In this document: piece after piece, positions 1 to 8,339 of the stretch
Numbering within the stretch: position 1 is the stretch's first letter
Layout of the letters: every line of letters starts with the position of its first letter
From: a bacterium
GTDB lineage: Bacteria; Myxococcota_A; Bradymonadia; UBA7976; UBA1532
Assembly: GCA_030427205.1 (NCBI GenBank)
Contig: JAUHXC010000007.1
Location: 1 to 64,000, forward strand
Direction of reading: 5' to 3'
Length of the DNA stretch: 64,000 nucleotides
The notes under the pieces: model-generated
What the model was told of the DNA's origin: nothing
The model's database searches: none
Seen by the model: the letters and a program-made list of their open reading frames with translations, nothing else
Program-made: the position numbers and the translations under genes

Positions 1-648
1 GCGGACGGGGTGCTCGACGGCGACGACAACTGCCCGCTGAACGCGAACCCCGAGCAGACGGATACCGATGGCGATGATTCGGGCGACGCATGCGACGAGG
101 ACGACGACGCGGACGGGGTGCTCGACGGCGACGACAGCTGTCCGCTGATCGCGAACCCCGATCAGACGGATACCGATGGCGATGGTTCGGGCGACGCGTG
201 TGATGAGGACGACGACGCGGATGGGGTGCTCGACGGCGACGACAGCTGTCCACTGATCGCGAACCCCGAGCAGACGGATACCGATGGTGATGGTTCGGGC
301 GACGCGTGCGATGGGGACGACGACGCGGATGGGGTGCTCGACGGCGATGACAATTGTCCGCTGGTCGAGAACCCCGAGCAGACGAATACGGATGGCGATG
401 GTTCGGGCGACGCGTGCGATGAGGACGACGACGCGGATGGGGTGCTCGACCGCGACGACAGCTGTCCGCTGATCGTGAACCCCGATCAGACGGATACCGA
501 TGGCGATGGTTCGGGCGACGCATGCGATGAGGACGACGACGCGGATGGGGTGCTCGACGGTGATGACAACTGTCCGCTGGTCGAGAACCCCGCGCAGACG
601 AACACCGACGGTCGGGCCGACGGCGGTGATGTCTGCGATGACGACGAC
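1..648 (+). repeat. 108-bp tandem coding repeat (TSP3 minisatellite)
   Basis: The DNA repeats with a period of exactly 108 bp (GCGGACGGGGTGCTCGAC at base 1 and again at 109). Five units are nearly identical and a sixth is partly diverged. Because the period is a multiple of three, changes in copy number keep the reading frame, so the locus can expand or contract without breaking the protein. Confidence 0.85.
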
Positions 649-1113
649 GACGACGATGGGATCATCGACGCGGTGGACAACTGTCCCGGCGTGGCCAATT
701 TCGATCAGCTCAATACCGATGGTGCGAGCGATGGCGGTGATGCCTGTGACGAGGACGATGACGACGACGGCGTGCCCGATGTCGACGACAACTGTCCGCT
801 CGACGTCAACCCGGAGCAAGGCGACGTCGATTCGGACGGCATCGGTGATCCATGTGATGGCGTCGACAGTCGCTGTGAGACGCTGGCGGCCGCGGTCCAG
901 GCGGGGGACATTGCCCCCGGCGATCGGACGCCTTTCTGTTCGACGTCGACGGATGTGGTCGAGAAGCGGGCCCGGACCGAGTTGAATACCCGCAGCTTCG
1001 CGTTGGGCTGTCGAGCAGCGCCCGGCGTGGGCGCTGCGTACGATGTCGTCTGGCCGTTCGGGTGCCTGCTCGCGCTCGTGGGATGCATACGTCGGCGACG
1101 TCGAGTCGCGTGA
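1..1113 (+). CDS. TSP3-repeat surface protein, C-terminal part (5' end outside window)
   Basis: The frame is open from base 1, so the N-terminus lies upstream. About 290 residues are eight thrombospondin type-3-like calcium-binding repeats of about 36 residues, each with Asp-rich DxDxDG loops and a CP pair. The first five or six are nearly identical at DNA level with a 108-bp period; the last two have diverged. After the repeats come a short Cys-containing linker (SFALGC near residue 332), one hydrophobic segment (VWPFGCLLALVGC) and a terminal RRRRRVA. This Cys-helix-Arg tail is like the MYXO-CTERM sorting signal and is shared with the proteins at 19531 and 23196. TSP3 repeats bind calcium and stiffen extracellular proteins. 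A cell-surface or secreted structural role is inferred; the functional N-terminal domain is not visible. Confidence 0.85.
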   Translation, partial: ADGVLDGDDNCPLNANPEQTDTDGDDSGDACDEDDDADGVLDGDDSCPLIANPDQTDTDGDGSGDACDEDDDADGVLDGDDSCPLIANPEQTDTDGDGSGDACDGDDDADGVLDGDDNCPLVENPEQTNTDGDGSGDACDEDDDADGVLDRDDSCPLIVNPDQTDTDGDGSGDACDEDDDADGVLDGDDNCPLVENPAQTNTDGRADGGDVCDDDDDDDGIIDAVDNCPGVANFDQLNTDGASDGGDACDEDDDDDGVPDVDDNCPLDVNPEQGDVDSDGIGDPCDGVDSRCETLAAAVQAGDIAPGDRTPFCSTSTDVVEKRARTELNTRSFALGCRAAPGVGAAYDVVWPFGCLLALVGCIRRRRRVA

Positions 1114-1276
1114 CGATGCAAGACTGCAACACGCGCGGCGGGCCCGCAACGCGCGCGGCGGGTCCCATGGGCCGGGCGGCGCGTCTCTGCGCGATCTGGC
1201 GGTCTGGCACGGGTGTCGCTCTGGGGTGGCGGCGAACCCCGCGTCGGCTCGCCGGCGCCCTCACCATGGAGGTCAT

Positions 1277-1573
1277 ATGACCCGCCAACGCGTACTCGCC
1301 GCCGTCCTGCTCGTCGACTTCGTCGCGCTCAACGTCTACGCCTTCGCCACCGCCGGCCTCGACGGCTTGTGGACCTTCCTGGCCGAGATGGGCCCCTGGG
1401 GCTGGGTGCTCGCGGCCGATCTGGTGCTCGCCCTCGGCCTGTGCATGGTCTGGATGTACGGCGACGCCCGCCGCCGGGGCACGTCGAGCGCGCCCGAGAT
1501 GGCGCTGACCGCGCTGACCGGCAGCGTGGGACCGCTGCTCTACCTCGTGCGCCGGCCCGCCGCCGAGCGCTGA
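1277..1573 (+). CDS. Small three-helix membrane protein, DUF2834-like
   Basis: A 98-residue protein with three hydrophobic segments at about residues 4-26, 41-61 and 73-91. A basic DARRR loop follows the second helix. Length, helix spacing and the short basic C-terminus resemble DUF2834 membrane proteins, whose function is unknown; the match is by eye only. The ATG at 1277 is chosen because GGAGG lies 4 bases upstream and the first helix starts right after it; the frame is open further upstream without a signal. It stands between the surface protein and the cytochrome gene and shows no clear link to either. Confidence 0.65.
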   Translation: MTRQRVLAAVLLVDFVALNVYAFATAGLDGLWTFLAEMGPWGWVLAADLVLALGLCMVWMYGDARRRGTSSAPEMALTALTGSVGPLLYLVRRPAAER

Positions 1574-1637
1574 CCCGCCCCGTCGTCCTGGTGTTCGGCC
1601 CGCGCCTGTTGTCTCATGGGTGACAGGAGGGGGAACC

Positions 1638-4600
1638 ATGAACACCCGATCGCTCGCAGCGGGCGTGGTCGCGGCGTATATCGCCGTCGGCTGCACGCCC
1701 TCGAAGTCACCCACCGCCGACAAGAAGGCCCCGGCACCCGCCGAGAAGACGGCCGCAGCGCCCGCCGAGAAGACGGCGCTGCCCGCCGACCCGTGCATCG
1801 GCGAGGCGAAGAAGTCACCGGTCGACTTGCCGTGGGACGACGTCGACGCCTTCTGCGCCGATACCGCCTGGGGCGAGAAGTGGGCCGAGGCCACGCCGCG
1901 GCCCGATGAGACCGCGCCGCTCTCCGATACCTACGCGGTGCGCGTGGCCACCTGGCTGCGCTCGCTGGCCTACCGCGAGGCGCCCTATGCCTGGCGCCAC
2001 GACGCCCGCTGGCGGCTGACCGGCGACTACGCCGGCTGCCCGCCCGACGGCGTCGACCACGGGCCGCACCCGGCGGTGCGCATCTACTACTCCCCCGAGG
2101 TCGTCGAGTGGCTGTGCACCGCGCGCCGCGGCGAGAACCAGATCCCCGACGCCGACGACCTGCCCGCCGGCGCGATGATCATCAAGGAGATGCTCAGCCC
2201 CGCCAAGGTGACCCTCAAGCGCGCGCCGGGCACCGATACGCTGTGGATCGCGCCGCCCGAGGGCGACCTGAAGCCCTACGACGACGCCTTCGACAGCTGG
2301 ACGATCATGATCAAGTCGCCGGGCGCCTCGGCCGACGGCTGGTACTACGCCTACTTCGCCCGCAAGCCCGGCGGCGGCAACCCGCCGCTGAACGATCGGG
2401 CCGCCTTCTCGGCGACCGAATATCCGGGCAGCGACGGCGAGCCGGTCACCACGCCGCCGGACGACAAGTGGTACCCGACCTACTGGGGCTACGGCGTGCC
2501 CGACGTGCAGTTCTACAACTACGGCTTCGGCAACTACTGCACCTACTGCCACGCCTCTGCGGAGGGCGAGAATACCTTCGCCAGCATCAGCAACATCCTC
2601 GGCGCCGAGATCGAATACCGCTGGCAGCCCACGCCGAAGGTCACCTATGACCACGACGACCACGCCAAGGGCCTGTCGAAGCCGCCGAAGAATACCGACG
2701 ACAGCCGCGGGCCGTTCCCCGACCCGCGGGGCGCGCCGGTCGACGCCTTCGCCCGCGCCTTCACCGATCTGGGCACGCAGTACGCGGCGGTCTGGGACGG
2801 CCGCCTGCCGGCGCAGACCTGGGATCACGTCGTCTCGAAGGTGGGCGTCGACGGCGCGCCGCCCGAGCACTCGACCTTCCTCACCTCGGATCAATGCCTC
2901 GGCTGCCACGAGGCCGGCGGCGCGGGCCAGCTCGAGCGGCCGTACATGGTCGTCGACGACGGCGAGGTGCAGGTCGACCTCTCGCCGTGGGCCGAGTGGA
3001 GCGTCTCGCCGATGGGCCTCGCCGGCCGCGACCCGATCTTCCACGCCCAGCTCGAGCTCGAGCGCAACATCGCCCGCACGCAGCCGGGCCTGGCCGACAT
3101 CAAGGACTGCATCGACAATACCTGCCTGCACTGCCACGGCGCGCCCGGCGCCCGGCAGTACAACATCGACACGGCGGGGCAGGGGCCGGCCGGCGACCCG
3201 TGCAAGGACTTCCTGCCCAAGACGGTCGAGGAGCGGCTGGCCACCGACTACGGCGGCAAGCTCTTCACCCGGGACAAGGTCTTCGCCTGGCGCGACGAGA
3301 ACCCGGCCGACGCGAAGTACGGCGCGCTGGCCCGCGACGGCATCAACTGCACCATCTGCCACCGCATGTCGGCCGACGACCTCGAGCCGGAGAACCTGAA
3401 GAAGACCTTCACCGGCAACTACCGCGTCGGGCCCGCCGATACGCTCTACGGGCCTTTCCCCAATGACGATTCGAAGGACGACCTCATCACGGCGCCGATG
3501 GTCAATACGATGGCCATCGAGCCCAAGTTCGGGGCCCAGATCACCGACTCGGCCATGTGCGGCACCTGCCACACGGTCTTCCTGCCGGTCTTCGACGACG
3601 CGGGCGCGCTGGCGGGCACCGCCTACGAGCAGACGACGTACCTCGAGTGGCTGCTGAGCGACTTCGCGGTGCCCGGCGATGGCTTCCAGAGCTGCCAGGA
3701 CTGCCATATGCAGAATCGCTACGAGGACCAGCCGCCGCTGAAGACGGGCATCGCCAACGTGCAGGATACCCGCTACCCCGAGGCGGATTATCTCTTGCCG
3801 AAGGATCAGATCGACAACCCCGAGCGGCCCTACAACCGGCACCAGCTCTACGGGCTCAACGCGTTCCTCAACGCGTTCGCCCAGCAGTTCCCGATCATCC
3901 TGGGCATTCGCCAGCAGAACTACATGAACGGCAACGTGCGCGCGCCGCTGATCAACGGCCGCGAGACGGTCTTGCAGGTGGCCCGCCGCGAGACCGCCGA
4001 CGTCACGGTCAGCGGCGTGGCCTGGAAGGGCGACGCCCTCGAGGCCACGGTGAAGGTCGATAACAAGAGCGGGCACAGCCTGCCGAGCGGCGTCGGCTTC
4101 CGCCGGCTGTTCGTCGAGTTCGTGGTGCTCGACGGCCAGGGCGAGGCGCTGTGGGCGTCGGGGCGCACCAACGCCATCGGTCAGCTGGTGCAGGGGCTGG
4201 GCGATACGGTGCTGCCCACCGAGCGCGGCGAGGCCGGGCCCGCGGGGCTGCCCTTCCAGGCGCATTATCAGGTCATCACCCGCGACGACCAGGTGCAGAT
4301 CTACGAGGAGACCACGCAGAACCAGTCCAAGCAGCTGACGTCGAGCTTCATCCACCGCTACTGGATGCTCAAGGACAACCGGCTGCGCCCGTGGGGCTAT
4401 GATCCGGCGAAGCTGCCCCAGGCGAACCTGCGCGAAGAGTACGGCAAGGCCACCGCGCCGGGCCGCGGCCCCGAGCGGCACTGGTGGCCCGAGCCGCCGG
4501 AGATGGCCTACGAGAACCCGAAGTTCCCCGCGCTGGCGCAGTACACCGACACCGCCGACGACCCGGATTACGACCTGTCGAAGCGGCCGGGCAAGGGCCT

Positions 4601-4889
4601 GACGGGGGCCGACTCGCTGATCTATCGGGTGACCTTGCCCGAGGCGCAGCGGGCGCAGGCGACGTCGGTGCGGGTGACGCTGTACTCGCAGTCGATCCCG
4701 CCGGCCTACCTCGAAGAGCGCTTCGCCGCGGCGAGCGCGCCGGGCGCCGAGCGGCAGGCCGCCGACCGGCTGTACTGGATGGTCGGGCACCTCAACACCG
4801 ACGCCAAGGCCGACGACGGCCAGCCCTACCTCTCCGACTGGCGGCTGCGGGTCGGCGCGCCGGTGACGGCGGCGGTGCCCGCGCGCTGA
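1638..4889 (+). CDS. Hexaheme cytochrome c lipoprotein
   Basis: A 1083-residue protein beginning with a lipoprotein signal (hydrophobic stretch ending AVGC near residue 19) and an Ala/Lys/Pro spacer. Six CxxCH heme c sites are present: CTYCH (residue 301), CLGCH (420), CLHCH (496), CTICH (571), CGTCH (641) and CQDCH (686). Every site has its proximal His, so six c-type hemes are expected after export and lipidation. The last 350 residues hold no heme and look beta-rich. The ATG at 1638 follows AGGAGGGGG by 4 bases, which favours it over the GTG at 1620. The family resembles large periplasmic multiheme cytochromes of electron-transfer or nitrogen/sulfur redox chains, but the substrate cannot be named. 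No partner quinol oxidase or cytochrome lies beside it. Confidence 0.85.
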   Translation: MNTRSLAAGVVAAYIAVGCTPSKSPTADKKAPAPAEKTAAAPAEKTALPADPCIGEAKKSPVDLPWDDVDAFCADTAWGEKWAEATPRPDETAPLSDTYAVRVATWLRSLAYREAPYAWRHDARWRLTGDYAGCPPDGVDHGPHPAVRIYYSPEVVEWLCTARRGENQIPDADDLPAGAMIIKEMLSPAKVTLKRAPGTDTLWIAPPEGDLKPYDDAFDSWTIMIKSPGASADGWYYAYFARKPGGGNPPLNDRAAFSATEYPGSDGEPVTTPPDDKWYPTYWGYGVPDVQFYNYGFGNYCTYCHASAEGENTFASISNILGAEIEYRWQPTPKVTYDHDDHAKGLSKPPKNTDDSRGPFPDPRGAPVDAFARAFTDLGTQYAAVWDGRLPAQTWDHVVSKVGVDGAPPEHSTFLTSDQCLGCHEAGGAGQLERPYMVVDDGEVQVDLSPWAEWSVSPMGLAGRDPIFHAQLELERNIARTQPGLADIKDCIDNTCLHCHGAPGARQYNIDTAGQGPAGDPCKDFLPKTVEERLATDYGGKLFTRDKVFAWRDENPADAKYGALARDGINCTICHRMSADDLEPENLKKTFTGNYRVGPADTLYGPFPNDDSKDDLITAPMVNTMAIEPKFGAQITDSAMCGTCHTVFLPVFDDAGALAGTAYEQTTYLEWLLSDFAVPGDGFQSCQDCHMQNRYEDQPPLKTGIANVQDTRYPEADYLLPKDQIDNPERPYNRHQLYGLNAFLNAFAQQFPIILGIRQQNYMNGNVRAPLINGRETVLQVARRETADVTVSGVAWKGDALEATVKVDNKSGHSLPSGVGFRRLFVEFVVLDGQGEALWASGRTNAIGQLVQGLGDTVLPTERGEAGPAGLPFQAHYQVITRDDQVQIYEETTQNQSKQLTSSFIHRYWMLKDNRLRPWGYDPAKLPQANLREEYGKATAPGRGPERHWWPEPPEMAYENPKFPALAQYTDTADDPDYDLSKRPGKGLTGADSLIYRVTLPEAQRAQATSVRVTLYSQSIPPAYLEERFAAASAPGAERQAADRLYWMVGHLNTDAKADDGQPYLSDWRLRVGAPVTAAVPAR

Positions 4890-4935
4890 CATCTGCCGCG
4901 CGCTGACATCTGCCCGCGCCGCGGGCGGGCGGCCC

Positions 4936-4944
4936 TGCTACACT
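4936..4944 (+). promoter_or_regulatory. Extended -10 promoter giving a likely leaderless transcript
   Basis: TGCTACACT is an extended -10 element (TGn plus TACACT at 4939-4944). Only seven bases separate it from the ATG at 4952, so transcription would start at or within a few bases of the start codon. No Shine-Dalgarno sequence is present in the gap. Confidence 0.5.
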
Positions 4945-4951
4945 GCATACG

Positions 4952-5788
4952 ATGCACGGTGAATCGCTCTGGACCGAGGCCGACGAGGCGGCGCTGCGCG
5001 GGGCGCGGGCGGCGCTCGACGCCGGTGATCTGATGGCGGCGCTGCTCGCCGTCGAAGGGGCCGGGCCCGACGCGGTGGCCGCCACCCGCCGCCGTATCGC
5101 CGAGTGGACCGACGCCGTGCGCACCCTGGTCGTCGACGACAGCCCGCAGTATCAGGCCGCCGCGCTGCGCCATGTGCTCGTCGATCAGGCGGGCCTCGCC
5201 GGCGACACCGAGGCCTATTACGACCCGCTCAACTGCGGCCTCTCGGCGGTGGTCGAGCGCGGGCGCGGCATGCCGATCCTGCTCGCGGCGGTGTGGATGA
5301 TCGTCGGCGAGCGGGCCGGGCTGACGGTGCACGGGGTCGGGTTGCCGGGGCACTTCATCGCCCGGGTCGGCGGGCCCGACGGGCAGCTGGTCGACCCGTT
5401 CGCGAGCGGGCGGCCGATCACGGCCGGTCATTGCCGCTCGATCGTCAAGCAGTTCACCCGGGACAAGGTGCAGTGGCGCGACGACTTCCTCGACGCGAGC
5501 AGCGTTGACGATCTGGTGGCCCGGGTGCTGCGCAACGTGCAGATCTGCCATCAGAAGGCCAAAGACAACCGCGCGCTGTACCGCGCCGCCCGCACGACCG
5601 CCCGGCTCTTCCCCGATCGCTTCATGTTCCAGCTGGTGCACGCCCAGACCGCCGAGCTCATCGAGGCGGTGCCCATGGCCATCAAGCTGTACGAGGACGT
5701 GGTGCGGCGCTTCCCCGACGCGCGCATGGTGCTGCTGGCCAGGCGCCGGCTGGAGCAGCTGCGCGAGGACGCCCCGCTGGTGCATTGA
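4952..5788 (+). CDS. SirB1/Transglut_core2 family protein
   Basis: A 278-residue protein. The core is YDPLN (about residue 90), RGRGMPILL (about 105-113), GERAGL and the signature GVGLPGHFIARVG at about 129-141. These are the hallmarks of the SirB1-like Transglut_core2 family, a transglutaminase-fold group often lacking the catalytic Cys. The C-terminal 100 residues are helical and TPR-like (paired helices ending in LARRRLEQL). The family is common in proteobacteria without an agreed biochemical role. The ATG is preferred because the likely promoter -10 box ends only seven bases before it, implying leaderless translation. It is expressed alone. Confidence 0.8.
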   Translation: MHGESLWTEADEAALRGARAALDAGDLMAALLAVEGAGPDAVAATRRRIAEWTDAVRTLVVDDSPQYQAAALRHVLVDQAGLAGDTEAYYDPLNCGLSAVVERGRGMPILLAAVWMIVGERAGLTVHGVGLPGHFIARVGGPDGQLVDPFASGRPITAGHCRSIVKQFTRDKVQWRDDFLDASSVDDLVARVLRNVQICHQKAKDNRALYRAARTTARLFPDRFMFQLVHAQTAELIEAVPMAIKLYEDVVRRFPDARMVLLARRRLEQLREDAPLVH

Positions 5789-5846
5789 GCGCGCGTGGAC
5801 GGCTGCGGTTTGTTGCTTTTTTGAGTTATGCTCGCCACGTATCTGC

Positions 5847-6218
5847 GTGGGGAGCCTGCCGATAAGACGCCCGCTGCTGATGTTCGCGCTCGCCGGAGCG
5901 GCCATGGTCGCCTTCGTCGTGGGCTGCGACGACGACGCCGTGACCTCCGAGACCTGCCGCGAAGACCCGCGCCGCTGCCCAGGCCTCGTCGGCGCGTGGT
6001 GCGACAGCGATCGCGACTGCGAGGTGGGCTTCTGCTGCCTGGAGCGGGAGAACAGCAACTGCGGCGAAGGCATGTGCACCTATCGCTGCGAGAACGACCG
6101 CGACTGCCCCGCCGGCATGCTGTGCGAGCACGACCTGTGCTTCTACGCCTGTGACAGCGATCGCGACTGCGCCCGTGAGCAGTCATGCGAGCATGGCAAT
6201 ACGATCTGCGAGTATTGA
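5847..6218 (+). CDS. Cys-rich small lipoprotein
   Basis: A 123-residue protein. From the GTG at 5847 it reads MGSLPIRRPLL followed by a hydrophobic stretch ending FVVGC, a lipobox near residue 26; this start gives the basic n-region a lipoprotein signal needs. The ATG at 5880 would lack it. The mature part has about 17 Cys in three loose repeats of the form C-x-SDRDC or C-x-NDRDC followed by C-x-C pairs, suggesting a disulfide-knitted, EGF-like module outside the cell. Myxobacterial genomes encode many such DxDC-type surface lipoproteins. No specific function can be stated. Confidence 0.6.
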   Translation: MGSLPIRRPLLMFALAGAAMVAFVVGCDDDAVTSETCREDPRRCPGLVGAWCDSDRDCEVGFCCLERENSNCGEGMCTYRCENDRDCPAGMLCEHDLCFYACDSDRDCAREQSCEHGNTICEY

Positions 6219-6579
6219 GCCGGCGCGGGCCTTGTTCGAGAGCACGACACCGCGGTCGGGTGGTGTGAGGCCATTGGCCTATGCGGCTAGACCTCGTCCG
6301 AGGTGCCCGGCGCCTTGGTCCGGTGTCGGCAAGGGCGGTGACGACGAGCAGGGCTGACCCGAGAATCGGCACGAATCTGGAGTGTCGGGGCGGCGATAGT
6401 CCGAGCGTGGAACGTACCCGTTCAAAAGCAGGCGTAGAGTGAGTACCTTATGGGGCATGATGCAGTCGCACGGAACAGGTGCTGAAGAGTTGGTCGACAC
6501 CTATCCCGACACCAATTCCGGGTGGCCGACACCAATTCCGATTCCGAGATCTCCAACCAGACATGCTAGGAAGTAGTCG
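6219..6579. other. Intergenic stretch at the edge of a low-GC patch
   Basis: About 360 bases with no convincing gene. Base composition drops from about 6360 onward, matching the following gene rather than the chromosome. It holds the direct repeats at 6494-6540 and the ribosome binding site (AGGAAG, 6568-6573) of the DAC gene. No tRNA, integrase or obvious att site was seen. Confidence 0.5.
6494..6540 (+). repeat. 20-bp spaced direct repeats CCGACACCAATTCCG
   Basis: Two perfect 15-bp copies (6506-6520 and 6526-6540) are exactly 20 bp apart, and a weaker third copy (GTCGACACCTAT) precedes them. Regular spacing on one face of the helix fits a protein-binding array. Multiple terminal repeats of this kind are also found at IS21-family ends, so an IS remnant is equally possible. 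Confidence 0.55.
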
Positions 6580-7845
6580 ATGACTGAGGCTTCAGGCGGC
6601 ATGACGCGATTTCGTCAGGCGATCCAGACCCATCTGTTGCCCATGATGGGAGCTAGATTCAATGAAGCCCCAGTATCGCCGGCACGAACTGGCAATAGGC
6701 TGGTATCCCAACTTCCTGGTGGCCGCATATTGGCTGTTCGTCAGTACAGAGCAGCTACTCCGTTGTACTTGTTCCGTCAGCAGAAATTCCTGAAGACCGA
6801 GCAACAACTGGCCGAGGCGTTCGTACGTAGCTTCAACGACGCCAACGCAAGTACACAGGTGGATGGACTCTGGCCCACGATCTCGCGGGCGTTGCCTGAA
6901 CTCGCTCTCGTGTCGTACTTTGAGCAACCCGTACTGGCAAGCCTCCTAGACATCGTGAACGAGTTGGCCTCGCAGACATACGAAGGAGGCCGAATCTCCA
7001 TGGCTCTTGGAATATACGATGCTGAAGGCACAGGGGTTCCCATCAGGGACTTCAGCAGTGAGGATTTCTCTCGCGCCTTCTCAAACGGGCTTGACACGCT
7101 TCTTGGCGTGGGTCGCGATGGTGGCGTCGGTAGACTGGAGGCACTTGCGCTAAGTCTTGGTACAGACGATTGGGCTGCGACCCTTGCCCCTTTGCGTTTG
7201 GCCCAGATCTGCCAATGGACTCTGCTCGGTGAGCAATCCTTCCGCAGGTTGGCGGTGGTCCTGAATCGCCTGGGAGAGATTCTGATCATCCAGGACGCCA
7301 AGCTTGCTTTCGCAAAGCGGCGTGGCCGGTGGCACCATTTTCTCCATGACCAGACCATTGCTGGGATGCCGGTACCCAGGGATCGGGGCTTGCGAGAAGC
7401 CATCTACCAGTCCTGCCTTGACGTTTCCTTCGCCCGGACTGGAGGCTGTATCGCAGTGGCTAAGCACGACCAGCGCAGTGCGGTAGAGGTAGACGGCGAT
7501 GTGGGGTTTGTGGATTCACGAGATCTGGTCGAGCAAGATGACTACGATGGAAACCTGCGCCCGGCGTTTCTGAAACAGTTTGAGACTAGTCGCTTTCAGG
7601 AACTCGACCGACGTATTCGGATGGAGTTGATGGCCATGGACGGTGCAATCGTCCTGGACCATCGAGGGTACATCCTAACAGCCGGAGCAATTGTACGCGT
7701 GCCTGGTGGAAGTGAAGGAGGAGGCGGCAGGCGAGCCGCAGCCGTTGCGCTATCCAACCTCGGCTTGGCGATCAAGATCTCAGAGGACGGCAAGATCTCC
7801 GGCTTCGTTGATGGCAAAAGCGATGAAGTGTGGGAGGTAGGCTAA
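6580..7845 (+). CDS. Diadenylate cyclase (DAC) domain protein with N-terminal sensor region
   Basis: A 421-residue soluble protein. Residues 1-270 form an unassigned alpha/beta region resembling the sensor domains (DACN types) described fused to DAC domains. From about 285 on, the pattern is DAC-like: ARTGGCIAV, then MAMDGAIVLDHRGYIL near 352-367 carrying the DGA motif, then GGRRAAAVALS near 381-391 where DisA/CdaA have RHRAA, and AIKISEDGKI. DAC enzymes join two ATP into cyclic di-AMP, so synthesis of a cyclic or related dinucleotide signal is likely but unproven; the RHR-to-GRR change is a divergent active-site feature. The ATG follows AGGAAG by 6 bases. Codon use is far less GC-biased than in neighbours, suggesting horizontal transfer. 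It stands alone with no recognisable effector next to it. Confidence 0.7.
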   Translation: MTEASGGMTRFRQAIQTHLLPMMGARFNEAPVSPARTGNRLVSQLPGGRILAVRQYRAATPLYLFRQQKFLKTEQQLAEAFVRSFNDANASTQVDGLWPTISRALPELALVSYFEQPVLASLLDIVNELASQTYEGGRISMALGIYDAEGTGVPIRDFSSEDFSRAFSNGLDTLLGVGRDGGVGRLEALALSLGTDDWAATLAPLRLAQICQWTLLGEQSFRRLAVVLNRLGEILIIQDAKLAFAKRRGRWHHFLHDQTIAGMPVPRDRGLREAIYQSCLDVSFARTGGCIAVAKHDQRSAVEVDGDVGFVDSRDLVEQDDYDGNLRPAFLKQFETSRFQELDRRIRMELMAMDGAIVLDHRGYILTAGAIVRVPGGSEGGGGRRAAAVALSNLGLAIKISEDGKISGFVDGKSDEVWEVG

Positions 7846-7874
7846 TCCACTCGCTTGCCAAACAGGGGTGGGCC

Positions 7875-7949
7875 CCGGGAGCGGTGCCACCCACATTGTG
7901 GAGCGTGGTGGATGAGCCAGCGGTCGAGACGCGCCGGGCGGACCAAATG
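7875..7949 (-). repeat. 75-bp REP-like element, copy 1
   Basis: A 75-bp sequence starting CCGGGAGCGGTGCCACCCAC. Identical copies lie at 7950-8024 and 8340-8414. It contains CCACC...GGTGG around a CACATTGTG core, so it can form a hairpin like REP sequences. The three copies are identical, which indicates recent spread. Confidence 0.75.
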
Positions 7950-8339
7950 CCGGGAGCGGTGCCACCCACATTGTGGAGCGTGGTGGATGAGCCAGCGGTC
8001 GAGACGCGCCGGGCGGACCAAATGCAGCGCACGAATACCGAGAGAGGATGTCGACCGAACCACAGCTGCGTCCGAGGACCGCTTCCGGTAGCCGGGGCTC
8101 ACGATGTCCATCCGAAGCAGACGCACCACACCCTTGCGCCCGCGCCGCTGCCAACACCCGAATCGTGACCATGGGGCCTGCGTCCGCCTCTACCCGCCCG
8201 GCGCCCCGAGCAAGCACGCGGGCAAGCACCCCTGCGGCGGGAAGCCGACATCCTCCCACCCCTCACGCAACCGCTGGAGCGCCGCGCGGTACGCATCGAC
8301 GAAGGCCGCGTAGCCCGCCAACCACGCCGACCTCAACCG
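7950..8339 (-). repeat. 390-bp direct repeat, left copy
   Basis: This unit and the one at 8340-8729 are tandem. Each starts with the 75-bp REP-like element, continues through a spacer of about 160-165 bp and ends in the last 150 bp of the RAYT coding region. The copies differ at scattered bases and by two single-base indels that cancel in length. Confidence 0.85.
8190..8339 (-). pseudogene. Duplicated 3' fragment of the RAYT transposase gene
   Basis: On the minus strand this encodes the last 49 residues of the RAYT protein (starting RLRSAWLAGYAAFVDA, ending LLGAPGG and stop) with one change, Tyr for His. There is no start or catalytic domain, so it is a dead fragment carried by the 390-bp duplication. 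Confidence 0.75.
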
